Translations under genes and position numbers: made by a program
Assembly: GCF_021283545.2 (NCBI RefSeq)
Contig: NZ_CP128540.1
Coordinates: 4,437,501 to 4,501,500, forward strand
Origin: Pseudomonas alloputida
Lineage (GTDB): Bacteria > Pseudomonadota > Gammaproteobacteria > Pseudomonadales > Pseudomonadaceae
Length of the DNA: 64,000 nt
Direction: 5' to 3'
In this document: in pieces, positions 43,705 to 55,141 of the stretch
How the letters are laid out: each line of letters starts with the position of its first letter
Position numbering within the stretch: the stretch's first letter is position 1
The notes under the pieces: generated by a model
Databases searched by the model: none
The model's input: the letters and a program-made list of their open reading frames with translations, nothing else
What the model was told of the DNA's origin: nothing

Positions 43705-45828
43705 ATGCTTTTCTTTCACGGTAAACAGATTTTCAGCGCCATCTTCGATATGGATGGCACCCTCTTCGACACCGAGCGCCTGCGCTTCAGGACACTCAAG
43801 CAAGCTTCTCTGGAAATCTTCGGCAAAGCGCTGAGCGAGCAGACCCTGATTGGCTCGCTGGGCCTGAGCGCAAAAAAGGCCGAAGCCCTCGCCAAGGCGC
43901 ATAACGGCGAAGACTTCCCTTACGCACAAATCCGCCAACGCGCGGATGAACTTGAACTGGAGTATGTGCGCAATCACGGCGTACCGATCAAGGCCGGCCT
44001 GCTGGAGGTGCTGGAGCGCTTGCGCAAATCAGGCCTGACCATGGCGGTGGCCACGTCCAGCCGCCGTGCCATCGCCGAGGAATACCTGATCAACGCCAAC
44101 GTGCTGAAGTACTTCGACATCACCGTTTGTGGCGATGAAGTGGGCCAAGGCAAACCCCACCCCGAGATTTTCCTGAAAGCCGCCCGCGCGCTCAATTGCG
44201 AGCCAGGCCAGTGCTTCATGGTCGAGGACTCGGAAAACGGCATGCTGTCAGCGATGCGCGCCGAAGGGCAGGCGATCCTGATCGAGGACATCAAGCCGCC
44301 TGCGCCGGAAATCAAGGCAGGCGCGCTCAAAGCCTACCGCAGCATGCATGAATTTCTCGCCGACCTGAGCGAGTGCGTACCCGACCTGGGCATGCCTGCA
44401 TTGAGCGAGCCGTTCCCGGCCTCGATGAACCAGTTCAGCGTGGGCATTCATGGTTTCGGCGCCATCGGCGGCGGTTACCTGACGCAGGTATTTTCCCATT
44501 GGGACGGCTACACCCGACCGCGTGAAATCATTGCCGCAACCCGCTCGCGCATGCTGCGCGAAAGCGTCAGCGCCTTCGGCCGCTACAGCGTGCGCTACGG
44601 TGCCACGTCGTTCGACCAGACCATCGACAACGTGCGCATGATCGACATGGACGACGACGACGCGGTCATCAGCATGTACACCACTGCCGAAATCATCGGC
44701 CTGAGCCTGCCCGAGCAGGCCATCAGAAGCCAGGCCAGGGTGATCGCCCAAGGCCTGCTGCAACGCTTCGAGCGCCGAGGCCGCGAGCTGACCCTGCTGA
44801 TCGTGCTGAACAAGGTTGGCGGTGCAGCGTTCGTGCGGCGTCATGTGCAAGCCGAGTTGTCGCTACTGTGCCCGCCTGCGATCAGCGAGCAGGTTTTGCA
44901 GAAGACCCATTTCGCCGAAACGGTGGTCAGCCGCATCGTGTCCAAACTGGGCAATGACGCGCTGGTACGGCAGCTGCGCATCAAGTCGCAGATGTTCCAG
45001 AACAGCCTGGAAGACGAGCCCGCAAGCACACGCAAATCTTCAACGCCGCTACCGGAGTACGAACGGCTGATCGGCCACTTCAGGCCTTTTGCACAGCCCA
45101 GCAGCGCCATGAGCCAGCTGCATCTGGTGCTGTTCAACAGTGAAGCCGACATGCCGCTTTACGCCGAACGCGGCAGCGATCTGCTCGAACGCCTGCGCCA
45201 GGTGAAGACAGTGCCAGACATTGCCCAGATCCAGATCATCAAGAACCGCCTGTGGAACGGCCCGCACGCCATTGTGGCCTGGTACGCCAGCCTGCTGGGC
45301 CATGCCTGGGTCGGCCAGGGCATGGGCGATGCGCGGGTGAGTGAACTGGCCGAGCGCCTGATTCGCCAGGAGGTCGCGCCCGCACTGGTGGCCGAATACC
45401 CACAGATGGCCGAGGTGGTCAGCCGCTTTGCCGAGGCATTTCTCGAGCGCTGCAAAACCTCGTTCAAAGACCCCTGCGCCCGGGTAGGCCGCGACCCCTT
45501 GCGCAAGCTGCAACGCAACGAACGCATCCTCAGCAGCATCGACCTTGCCCGCAAGCACGGTATTGCAACCCCGGCCCTGGCGTTTGGCGCCGGGCTCGCC
45601 ATTCACCACGCCCTGAACTGCAGCAACAGCAAGGACCTGGAAAGCCAGGCAATCAGGCAGGTTTACCTGGATAACCAGGAAAGCGTCGAAGCCGTGCTCA
45701 CCCATGCCAACAAACCTTTCCCCGGGTTGTGCCCCGTCAAGGACGCGGAACTGATCGCTGCCATCCGTGAAGGCTTCCGCCAATTGCCACAGCCGGCTCC
45801 GCGTCACGCGGTTGCTGTAGGCTCATAA
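43705..45828 (+). CDS. mtlD: Fused HAD phosphatase/mannitol-1-phosphate 5-dehydrogenase
   Basis: 707 residues in two domains. Residues 1-220 are a HAD phosphatase: nucleophile motif DMDGT at 15-19, lysine motif GQGKPHPEIF and acidic motif VEDSENGMLSA. From about 243 to the end is a mannitol/polyol dehydrogenase: Rossmann start VGIHGFGAIGGGYL, then LRKLQRNERILSSIDLARKHGI in the catalytic region. This order matches the bifunctional MtlD of Acinetobacter baylyi, which reduces fructose-6-phosphate with NADPH and dephosphorylates mannitol-1-phosphate to make mannitol under salt stress. AAGGGG precedes ATG. Monocistronic; mannitol-use genes are not adjacent, supporting biosynthesis. Confidence 0.85.
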   Translation: MLFFHGKQIFSAIFDMDGTLFDTERLRFRTLKQASLEIFGKALSEQTLIGSLGLSAKKAEALAKAHNGEDFPYAQIRQRADELELEYVRNHGVPIKAGLLEVLERLRKSGLTMAVATSSRRAIAEEYLINANVLKYFDITVCGDEVGQGKPHPEIFLKAARALNCEPGQCFMVEDSENGMLSAMRAEGQAILIEDIKPPAPEIKAGALKAYRSMHEFLADLSECVPDLGMPALSEPFPASMNQFSVGIHGFGAIGGGYLTQVFSHWDGYTRPREIIAATRSRMLRESVSAFGRYSVRYGATSFDQTIDNVRMIDMDDDDAVISMYTTAEIIGLSLPEQAIRSQARVIAQGLLQRFERRGRELTLLIVLNKVGGAAFVRRHVQAELSLLCPPAISEQVLQKTHFAETVVSRIVSKLGNDALVRQLRIKSQMFQNSLEDEPASTRKSSTPLPEYERLIGHFRPFAQPSSAMSQLHLVLFNSEADMPLYAERGSDLLERLRQVKTVPDIAQIQIIKNRLWNGPHAIVAWYASLLGHAWVGQGMGDARVSELAERLIRQEVAPALVAEYPQMAEVVSRFAEAFLERCKTSFKDPCARVGRDPLRKLQRNERILSSIDLARKHGIATPALAFGAGLAIHHALNCSNSKDLESQAIRQVYLDNQESVEAVLTHANKPFPGLCPVKDAELIAAIREGFRQLPQPAPRHAVAVGS

Positions 45829-45893
45829 CCAGCCCTGGCCGGGACACTGTGGGCGCGAGTTGCGCCTGCGTCCCGGTCAGCGCCATGGGCTGG
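45829..45893. terminator. Large nested inverted repeat between convergent genes
   Basis: Outer arms CCAGCCC (45829-45835) and GGGCTGG (45887-45893); inner arms CTGGCCGGGAC and GTCCCGGTCAG. It forms a long hairpin between the mannitol gene and the thiolase gene, probably a bidirectional terminator, though without a T run. Confidence 0.5.
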
Positions 45894-45907
45894 CCTTGGG
45901 TACCGGC

Positions 45908-47092
45908 CTAGAGCACTTCGAACAGGCCCGCTGCGCCCATGCCGCCGCCCACGCACATCGTCACGACCACGTACTTCACCTTACGTCGCTTGCCCTCCAG
46001 CAAGGCATGGCCGACCATCCGCGCGCCGCTCATGCCATAGGGGTGGCCGATAGCAATGGCGCCGCCGTTGACGTTCAGTTTCGCCGGGTCGATCTGCAAC
46101 TGCTGGGCGCAATACAGCACCTGGCAGGCAAACGCCTCATTCAGCTCCCATAGCCCGATATCGTCTACCGTCAGGCCCTGCTGGCGCAGTAGCTTGGGCA
46201 CCGCCAACACCGGGCCGATGCCCATTTCCTCGGGGGCCAGGCCAGCCACGGCGATACCGCGGTAAAGCCCCAGGGCCGCGATGCCCGAGCGCGCCGCCAG
46301 CGCACCTTCCATCAGCACGCAGGCACTGGCGCCATCGGACAGCTGACTGGCATTGCCGGCCGTGACACAACCGCCTTCGACCACGGGCTTGAGCCCCTGC
46401 AGATCGGCCAGGGTCGTCGCCGGCCGGTTCCCTTCGTCCTGGGTAAGGCGCACCTCTTCATGGCTGACGACACCTGTCAGCTTGTCCACCACCTTCTTGC
46501 GTGCGATCACCGGCACGATTTCAGCGGCGAACAACCCCGCCGCCTGCGCCGCCGCCGTGCGCTGCTGCGACTGCAGGGCGTAGACGTCCTGTGCTTCGCG
46601 GCTTATGCCATAACGCCGGGCCACCCGTTCGGCCGTTTGCAGCATCGGCATGTAGGCATGCTCGCTCATGCGCAATACCGCGGGGTCATAAGCCTCACTG
46701 GCCAGCTGGTTGTGCACCTGCTGCACCAGGCTGATCTGCTCCTGACCTGCGCCAATGGTCACCTGCATGCCATCAACCATGATCTGCTTCGCCGCCGTGG
46801 CAATGGCCATCAGGCCTGAAGCACACTGGCGGTCGACGGTCTGACCGCTGACCGATTGGGGCAGGCCGGCGGCCAGCGCCGACAGCCGACCCGGGTTGAT
46901 CGCGGCAGTGCCGCTCTGCATGGCAGTCCCCAGCACCAGGTCATCGACCTGCGCCGGTTCGATGCCAGCACGTTCTACTGCGGCGCGGATAGCGACAGCC
47001 GTCATGCTGGGGGTTTTCAGGTCGTTGAAGGCGCCACGCATGGCTTTGCCGATAGGGGTGCGAGCAGTGGCGACGATCACGGCATCTTTCAT
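45908..47092 (-). CDS. Acetyl-CoA acyltransferase (thiolase)
   Basis: 394 residues. Thiolase triad: Cys90 in TVDRQCASGLMAIA, His350 in AIGHPYGMSGAR, Cys380 in CVGGGMGAAGLFEVL. It cleaves 3-ketoacyl-CoA (or condenses acetyl-CoA). It is the last gene of a five-gene run beginning at 51748, with an ATGA overlap to the thioesterase gene. With the upstream dehydrogenases it completes most of a beta-oxidation cycle. Confidence 0.92.
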   Translation of the reverse strand: MKDAVIVATARTPIGKAMRGAFNDLKTPSMTAVAIRAAVERAGIEPAQVDDLVLGTAMQSGTAAINPGRLSALAAGLPQSVSGQTVDRQCASGLMAIATAAKQIMVDGMQVTIGAGQEQISLVQQVHNQLASEAYDPAVLRMSEHAYMPMLQTAERVARRYGISREAQDVYALQSQQRTAAAQAAGLFAAEIVPVIARKKVVDKLTGVVSHEEVRLTQDEGNRPATTLADLQGLKPVVEGGCVTAGNASQLSDGASACVLMEGALAARSGIAALGLYRGIAVAGLAPEEMGIGPVLAVPKLLRQQGLTVDDIGLWELNEAFACQVLYCAQQLQIDPAKLNVNGGAIAIGHPYGMSGARMVGHALLEGKRRKVKYVVVTMCVGGGMGAAGLFEVL

Positions 47093-47541
47093 GATGGCTG
47101 TTCCTCAGAGGATAGGGGCTGCAGTTCGCTCAACACATGCCGTAGGCAGTCAGGCACCGGCACCGGACGCCGCCCTTCGCGGTCGACGAATACATGGACG
47201 AAGCGGCCGGTGGCACAGGCCAGTGGCTGGCCGGAGAGGAACACCGCCAACTGATAGTGCACCGAGGTGTTGCCCAACCGGCTCACCGCAAGGCCCACTT
47301 CGATGTCATGCGGGAAGGCCACCGGCGCCTGGTAGTCGCAGGCGGAGCTGACCACCAGCGCGATCACCCTCCCCTGGTCGATATCCAACCCGCCCTCCCG
47401 CACCAGCAGGCGGTTCACGGCGCTGTCGAAAAAGCTGTAATAGACCACGTTGTTCACGTGGCCATAGACATCGTTGTCGTGCCACCGAGTGGTTATGGGC
47501 GTGTAGTGCCGATAGTGTTCACGTCGCCGGAGGTGGTTCAT
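47089..47541 (-). CDS. Hotdog-fold acyl-CoA thioesterase
   Basis: 150 residues of the 4HBT family. The active-site motif is TRWHDNDVYGHVNNVVYYSFFDSAV (about 19-43, Asp in the usual catalytic place). It releases acids from CoA thioesters. Coupled on both sides: TGATG overlap with the alcohol dehydrogenase gene and ATGA overlap with the thiolase gene. Confidence 0.9.
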   Translation of the reverse strand: MNHLRRREHYRHYTPITTRWHDNDVYGHVNNVVYYSFFDSAVNRLLVREGGLDIDQGRVIALVVSSACDYQAPVAFPHDIEVGLAVSRLGNTSVHYQLAVFLSGQPLACATGRFVHVFVDREGRRPVPVPDCLRHVLSELQPLSSEEQPS

Positions 47542-48704
47542 CAGTAGGCTGCCTCATAGATGGCCAACGCATCGGCCTGGGTGACTTCACGCGGGTTATT
47601 GACCAAAAGGCGCTGCTGTTGCATCGCGTCTTCGGCCAGCTGGCCAAGCCGATGACGCGGTACATCGGCGTCGCGCAGGCGGTCAGGTAACCCGCAGCGG
47701 CTGCTCAGCGCGGCCAGCTCGGCCACGAATTGTTCTGCCTGCTGGCGCTGATCACCGGGCTGCAAACGGGCCCCCAACAGCGGCACGGCCAATTCGGCGT
47801 AGTCCACTGCCGCCACCGGCAGGTTGAAGCGCAGCACATGCGGCAACACCAGCGCGTTGGCCAGGCCATGGGGAACATGAAAGTGCCCACCCAGCGGATA
47901 GGCCAGGGCATGCACCGCCGCCACCGGTGCATTGGCAAAGGCCTGGCCGGCCAGGCAAGCCCCCAACAGCATGGCCTGGCGGGCCTGCAGGTTGCCGCCG
48001 TTGTGCACAGCCTGGTCAAGGTTATCCGCCAGCAGCCGCAGCGCCTCACGGGCCAGCAGGCTGGACAGCGGGTTACGTTTGAGGCGGCTGGTATAGGCTT
48101 CGATGGCATGCACCATGGCATCGATACCGGTAGCAGCAGTCACCGCCGATGGCAGGCCGAGGGTGCAGACGGCGTCGAGCACTGCCAGGTCTGGCAACAG
48201 CAGCGGCGAAACAATGCCCATCTTGGTGGTGGCGCCGGTGGTGACGATGGCGATCGGCGTCACCTCCGAACCGGTACCTGCCGTGGTGGGCACCTGGATC
48301 AACGGCAGCCGGCGGCCCTTGGCCCTGTCGATGCCGTACAGCTCGGCGATGGGCTGCGAACAATCGCGGTGGGCCAGCAGCGCAACCAGCTTGGCCACAT
48401 CCATCGAGCTGCCGCCGCCGAACCCCACCACCAGGTCGGCGCCGATATGCCGGGCGCGCTGGGCGGCCGCCAGCACGCATGCCTCGCTGGGGTCGGCCGT
48501 AACCTCACTGAAGATCGCCACACCGACCTTGGCTGCCGTGAACCCCGGCAGCAGGTCATCGAGCATGCCAAGGCGGGCGATACCCGGGTCACTGATAATC
48601 AAAACACGCTTGGCACCGCGCTCACGGCACAGACCTGCAAGGCGCTGCACCGCGCCGGGTTCGCAGAGGATCTGCGCAGTGGTGGCAAAGCTGAAAGGCT
48701 GCAT
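47541..48704 (-). CDS. Iron-containing alcohol dehydrogenase
   Basis: 387 residues, group III Fe-ADH. The NAD-binding GGGSSMDVAKLVA lies at about 95-107; metal-binding residues fall in ATGIDAMVHAIEAY and VHALAYPLGGHFHVPHGLANALVLPHVL. It oxidises primary alcohols to aldehydes. It sits between acyl-CoA dehydrogenase and thioesterase genes, so a fatty or medium-chain alcohol is a reasonable substrate. Confidence 0.92.
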   Translation of the reverse strand: MQPFSFATTAQILCEPGAVQRLAGLCRERGAKRVLIISDPGIARLGMLDDLLPGFTAAKVGVAIFSEVTADPSEACVLAAAQRARHIGADLVVGFGGGSSMDVAKLVALLAHRDCSQPIAELYGIDRAKGRRLPLIQVPTTAGTGSEVTPIAIVTTGATTKMGIVSPLLLPDLAVLDAVCTLGLPSAVTAATGIDAMVHAIEAYTSRLKRNPLSSLLAREALRLLADNLDQAVHNGGNLQARQAMLLGACLAGQAFANAPVAAVHALAYPLGGHFHVPHGLANALVLPHVLRFNLPVAAVDYAELAVPLLGARLQPGDQRQQAEQFVAELAALSSRCGLPDRLRDADVPRHRLGQLAEDAMQQQRLLVNNPREVTQADALAIYEAAY

Positions 48705-48737
48705 CGCACTCTCCTTGTTCGTGTGGTTTGCCGTGCG

Positions 48738-50509
<1,772 letters not shown>

Positions 50510-50513
<4 letters not shown>

Positions 50514-51748
50514 GCCTGAACCTCCCCACGCGGTTCGAAACGCTTGCCACCGGCCACGAGTGAGTAGAGCAGCCCTGCCGGGCGCCAATGCTCGCCAAGC
50601 ACGCCCTGTAGGTATTCCAGCCGGGCCAGGATAAACGGCGCCCCTTGTTCGTCAGCCCAGCGCATGGGCCCGCCAGTGGCAGCCGGGAAGCCATAGCCGT
50701 GGAGCCAGACCTGGTCGATGTCGCCGCTGCTGGCGGCGATACCTTCCTGGAGAACCTTCGCCCCTTCGTTGACCAGTGCCAGCAGGCAACGTTCGAGGAT
50801 TTCCTCGGCACTGATGCCCCGACGTCGGTAGCCAAGGTTCTGGGACACCTGCAGCACCAACGCGTCGACCTGCGGGTCATGCTCGGCCTGCCGGCTGCCG
50901 GGGGCATAGCGGTAATAGCCCTGCCCGGTCTTCTGCCCAAGGCGGCCGAGCTCGCACAGCGCATTATCGACCTGCACCAGCGGGTCGTGCATGCCTTGCC
51001 CGGCCAACTGCCGGGCGCGCCACTCCAGGTCGATGCCCACCACGTCGTACATGCGGAACGGCCCCATGGCGAAGCCGAACTGCTGCAGTACCGCATCCAC
51101 CTGATGTGGCAACGCCCCTTCAAGCAGCAACTTGCGCGCTTCGCCCACATAGCTGCGCAACATGCGATTGCCAATGAAACCAGGGCAGTTGCCTGCCACT
51201 ATCGCCACCTTGCCCATGCGCTCGCCCAGCGCTTTGGCGGCATCGAGCACCTTCTGATCGGTGTGCGTCCCACGCACGATTTCGAGCAGCTTCATGACAT
51301 GCGCAGGGCTGAAGAAATGCAGCCCCAGGACCTGGGACGGCCGCTGGGTGACGGCGGCAATCGCGTCGATGTCCAGCGCCGAGGTGTTGCTGGCCAGGAT
51401 CGCCCGTGGCTTGAGGTGTGCATCCAGTGCACAGAAGATTTCCTGCTTGAGCGCCAGGTTTTCATACACCGCTTCAATCACCAGGTCGGCCTCCGCCAAC
51501 GCCGGATAGCCGTCCACTGCCTGCACACGCGCCAGGCAGGCGTCGGCCTGGGCCTGGGTGATGCGCTGCTTGTCCACCTGCTGGGCCCAGGCCTGGCTGA
51601 CCATGCCCAGCCCGGCTTCGAGCGCTGCCGCGTTGCAGTCCAGCCACAGCACCGACAGCCCGGCGTTGGCCAGGCTGATGACGATGCCGCGGCCCATGGT
51701 GCCTGCACCTATCACAGCCACCTGATTGATCGGGAAGGGAGTATTCAC
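50510..51748 (-). CDS. 3-hydroxyacyl-CoA dehydrogenase
   Basis: 412 residues. The N-terminal NAD domain has VAVIGAGTMGRGI (Gly14-x-Gly16-x-x-Gly19); the active-site region has LGLHFFSPAHVMKLLEIVRG and GNCPGFIGNRM. The C-terminal half carries a second dehydrogenase C-domain. GTG at 51748 has GGAG eight bases upstream and is preferred over TTG at 51754. First gene of the operon. No enoyl-CoA hydratase domain is present in it. Confidence 0.92.
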
Positions 51749-51850
51749 GCGCAACGCTCCTGCTTTCTTGTAGGTATGAGGACTGTGATCACCCTAAGCA
51801 GGCCGAAGGTATTTTTGAAATTTCCATTTCGTATGCCATATATTTTCAGC

Positions 51851-52756
51851 ATGAATATTTCGAACTTCGACCTGAACCTGCTGCGCGTCTTCGACATGTT
51901 GCTGCGTGAACAGAATGTATCCCGGGCAGCCGAGCGTCTGGCCCTGACCCAGCCGACCGTGAGCAATGCCCTGGCGCGCCTGCGTGACCAGCTGGGTGAC
52001 CCGCTGCTGGTCCGCGTGGGCCGGCGCATGCGCCCGACGCCACGGGCCTTGGCACTGGAGGGGCCGATACGTGCGGCGTTACAGCAGATCGAGCAGACGC
52101 TGGGCACCGGCGATGGTTTCGAGCCTCAGCGCAGCCATCGCCAGCTGCGCATCGCCCTCACCGATTTCGTCGAACAGCTGTGCATGCCGCCACTCCTGGC
52201 GCGGCTGGAGCTACTGGCACCCAACGTGCGCATCGACGTGGTGCACCTGGCCCCCAACCTGCCGGCCGAGGCGCTGGACCGGGGCGACCTCGACCTGGTA
52301 CTGGGCCGTTTCGACGAGGTGCCGGCGCGCTTCACCCGCCACCCCTGGCGCCGTGAAACCCTGCAGATCGCGCTGCGCCAGCAGCACCCGCACCTGGCGC
52401 CGGGCCAGGCACTGGACCTCGACGCATTCCTGGGCTTGCGGCACATCTGGGTGCACGGCGGCCAGACCCGGGGCATGGTCGACCAGTGGCTGGCCGAGCA
52501 AGGCCTGACCCGGCAAATCGCCTATACCACGCCCAACTACCTGCAGGCCGCCCATCTGGCCGCAGCCACCGACATGTGTGTGGTGCTGCCGCGGCAACTG
52601 GCGCAGCAGTTTGCGCACCTGCTGCCATTGGCGGTGCACGAACTGCCATTTGCCCTGGAGCCTTTCGAATTGGAAGTGGTGCACCTGAGCCACCGTCAGC
52701 ACGACCCCGCCCTGGCCTGGCTGGTCGAACAGATCCTCACGCTCCCCCCCGCCTGA
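51851..52756 (+). CDS. LysR-family regulator of the acyl-CoA operon
   Basis: 301 residues with the NodD/LeuO-type opening MNISNFDLNLLRVFDMLLREQNVSRAAERLALTQPTVSNALARLRDQLGDPLLVR. It is divergent from the 3-hydroxyacyl-CoA dehydrogenase gene across about 100 bases rich in short T and A runs (near 51800-51850), where both promoters must lie. It is also upstream of the alkylsulfatase gene on the same strand, and may govern both. Confidence 0.9.
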   Translation: MNISNFDLNLLRVFDMLLREQNVSRAAERLALTQPTVSNALARLRDQLGDPLLVRVGRRMRPTPRALALEGPIRAALQQIEQTLGTGDGFEPQRSHRQLRIALTDFVEQLCMPPLLARLELLAPNVRIDVVHLAPNLPAEALDRGDLDLVLGRFDEVPARFTRHPWRRETLQIALRQQHPHLAPGQALDLDAFLGLRHIWVHGGQTRGMVDQWLAEQGLTRQIAYTTPNYLQAAHLAAATDMCVVLPRQLAQQFAHLLPLAVHELPFALEPFELEVVHLSHRQHDPALAWLVEQILTLPPA

Positions 52757-52857
52757 AGCCATCAGGAAACGCGATAGCGGCCATGCCGCTCTGGTATTGG
52801 CTGGTGCGCAAGCCCCTCCCCTAGAGTGTTCTGCCTCAAGAACAACAAGGAAATCCC

Positions 52858-54819
52858 ATGCGCTTTTCACTGTCGATGCTGGCGCTTGCCCTGCTGGCCC
52901 CCCTTCCGAGCCTGGGCGCAACAGCGGCCAAGGATGCCACCGCGGCCACCCTGGCCAGCAACCAGCAGTGGCTGCAACGGTTGCCTTTCGAGGATCGCGT
53001 CGATTACGAAACAGCCCGGCGTGGGCTGGTCGAGCGGTTCAACGGGCCAGTCGCCACGGCCGATGGCAAGACGGTGTGGAACCTGGCCCAGTATGCTTTT
53101 CTGGAACCGGCGCAATCCCCTGCCACGGTAAACCCGAGCTTGTGGCGCATCGCTCAGTTGAACAACATCGCCGGGCTGTTCAAGGTCACCGAGGGCATCT
53201 ACCAGCTTCGCGGTCTGGACCTGGCCAACATGACCATCGTCGAAGGGAAGGACGGGCTGATTGTGCTTGACCCGCTGCTTGCCGTGGAGACTGCCAAGGC
53301 GGGCCTCGAACTGTACTTCAAGCACCGCCCGCGCAAGCCGGTGACCACGGTGATCTACACCCACCCGCACGTCGACCATTTCGGCGGCGTGCGCGGGGTG
53401 ATCAACGAGGCGGACGTCAAGGCTGGCAAAGTCCAGGTCATCGCGCCCGAGGGGTTCTTCGAACATGCCATCGGCGAAAACGTGCTGGCCGGACCGGCCA
53501 TGAAACGCCGCGCCCAGTACATGTACGGCGCCCCCCTGCCCCGTGGGCCGCGAGGCCAGGTGGATGCCGGACTGGGCAAGGGCGTGCCGGCCAATGCCAC
53601 TGTCAGCCTCATCGCGCCGACGCTCGAAATCAGCCAACCGCTGCAACGCATGACCCTGAGCGGCGTGGAGGTGGAGTTCCAGCTGACCCCGGGCACCGAG
53701 GCGCCGGCGGAAATGAACATTTATTTCCCGGCGCTCAGGGCACTGTGCATGGCCGAGAACGCCACCCATGTGCAGCACAACGTACTGACGCTGCGCGGGG
53801 CCCTGGTGCGCGATCCGAAAGTGTGGGCCCATTACCTGGACCAATCGCTGGTGCGCTACGGCGAGCAGGCCGAGGTGGTGTTCGCCCAGCATCACTGGCC
53901 CACTTGGGGTGGTGCGGCCATCCGCGACTACCTGGCCGACCAGCGCGATATGTATGCCTTCATCGACAGCCAGACCTTGCGCCTGATCAATCAGGGCCAG
54001 ACCCCCATGGAAATTGCCCAGACCCTGGCCAGCCTGCCGCCGCGCCTGGCAAGCAAATGGTACAGCCGCGACTACTACGGCTCGCTTAGCCATAACGTCA
54101 GGGCCGTCTATCAACGCTACATGGGGTTCTACGACGGCAACCCGGCCAACCTCGACCCATTGCCACCGCAAGCGGCCGGCAAGCGTTACGTGGCGGCGAT
54201 GGGGGGTGCCGATCAGGTGCTGACCCAGGCCCGCCAGGCCTTCGCCGAGGGCGACTATCGCTGGGTGGCGCAATTGGCCAACCACCTGGTATTCGCCGAG
54301 CCAGACAACACCGAGGCCCGCGAACTGCAGGCCGACGCGCTGGAGCAACTGGGTTACCAGAGTGAGAACGCCACCTGGCGCAATGCCTACCTCAGTGGCG
54401 CGCAGGAATTGCGCTCAGGCGTTGCCGCCGGTGCGGGTAGCGGCGGCAACGCCGATGACATGGTGCGGGCCCTGACACCCAGCCTGTTTTTCGACTACCT
54501 GGGTGTTCGGGTGAATGCCTACAACGCTGCCGATAGCAACCTGACCATCAACTGGCGGTTTTCCGACCTGGACGAAGACTACGCCCTCACCCTGCGCAAC
54601 GGCGTCCTCACCCACCGCGACCTGGCGCGCCACGCCAAGGCCGATGTAGAGGTCATCATGCGCAAACAGACACTGGACAGCATTGCCTTGAAGCAGACAG
54701 GCTTTCTCAAGGAAGCCACAGCAGGGGCAATCGAAATCAAAGGCGAGCGGGTGAAGTTCCTGCAATTCATGGGGGGGCTGGAAGAGGCTGATTCGCGCTT
54801 CAATATCGTCACGCCCTGA
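52858..54819 (+). CDS. sdsA: SdsA1-type periplasmic alkylsulfatase
   Basis: 653 residues. Signal peptide MRFSLSMLALALLAPLPSLGATA. The metallo-beta-lactamase domain has the zinc motif THPHVDH (His169, His171, Asp173, His174), with further ligands likely at Glu281, Glu300 and His344 or 345. A dimerisation region and a C-terminal SCP2-like lipid-binding domain follow (after about 530). These numbers sit within one residue of those I recall for SdsA1 of P. aeruginosa, which hydrolyses dodecyl sulfate to alcohol and sulfate. The neighbouring alcohol dehydrogenase and beta-oxidation genes suit that product. Confidence 0.93.
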   Translation: MRFSLSMLALALLAPLPSLGATAAKDATAATLASNQQWLQRLPFEDRVDYETARRGLVERFNGPVATADGKTVWNLAQYAFLEPAQSPATVNPSLWRIAQLNNIAGLFKVTEGIYQLRGLDLANMTIVEGKDGLIVLDPLLAVETAKAGLELYFKHRPRKPVTTVIYTHPHVDHFGGVRGVINEADVKAGKVQVIAPEGFFEHAIGENVLAGPAMKRRAQYMYGAPLPRGPRGQVDAGLGKGVPANATVSLIAPTLEISQPLQRMTLSGVEVEFQLTPGTEAPAEMNIYFPALRALCMAENATHVQHNVLTLRGALVRDPKVWAHYLDQSLVRYGEQAEVVFAQHHWPTWGGAAIRDYLADQRDMYAFIDSQTLRLINQGQTPMEIAQTLASLPPRLASKWYSRDYYGSLSHNVRAVYQRYMGFYDGNPANLDPLPPQAAGKRYVAAMGGADQVLTQARQAFAEGDYRWVAQLANHLVFAEPDNTEARELQADALEQLGYQSENATWRNAYLSGAQELRSGVAAGAGSGGNADDMVRALTPSLFFDYLGVRVNAYNAADSNLTINWRFSDLDEDYALTLRNGVLTHRDLARHAKADVEVIMRKQTLDSIALKQTGFLKEATAGAIEIKGERVKFLQFMGGLEEADSRFNIVTP

Positions 54820-54847
54820 GCGGCAGCGGGCGGCGCCGGCACTGTGC

Positions 54848-55141
54848 TCAGCCGCCCTTCGCCAACCGGCACAAGCCTGCCAGTGCCATCAGCCACACCA
54901 CGCTGCCCAGTGCCAGCACTCCCCAGGGCGCAGGCTGACCGCGTTCGGCCTGCAACATCGCCAGGCCCCGCTCGTAACGCCGTCCCTGGCGAGTCAGCAG
55001 CGCCAGCGCGGCCACGCCCGCCAATGTCAGCACGTACACATCGCCCTGACGACAGGCCAACCCCGCCACCACCACCAGCGCCAGCACAGTGCGCCGCCAG
55101 GCCAACTCGGTGCGTTCTGCCTGCAGGCCCGGATCACCCAT
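54848..55141 (-). CDS. DUF202-family small membrane protein
   Basis: 97 residues. MGDPGLQAERTELAWRRTVLALVVVAGLACRQGD has the DUF202 LQAERTxLAWxRT motif; three membrane segments follow. It overlaps the upstream DUF202 gene by eight bases. Function unknown; often paired as here. Confidence 0.88.
   Translation of the reverse strand: MGDPGLQAERTELAWRRTVLALVVVAGLACRQGDVYVLTLAGVAALALLTRQGRRYERGLAMLQAERGQPAPWGVLALGSVVWLMALAGLCRLAKGG

Noticed and set aside
52867..54348. Open frame of 493 codons opposite the alkylsulfatase
   Set aside because: Antisense to a gene with signal peptide and full zinc motif; no coding features of its own.
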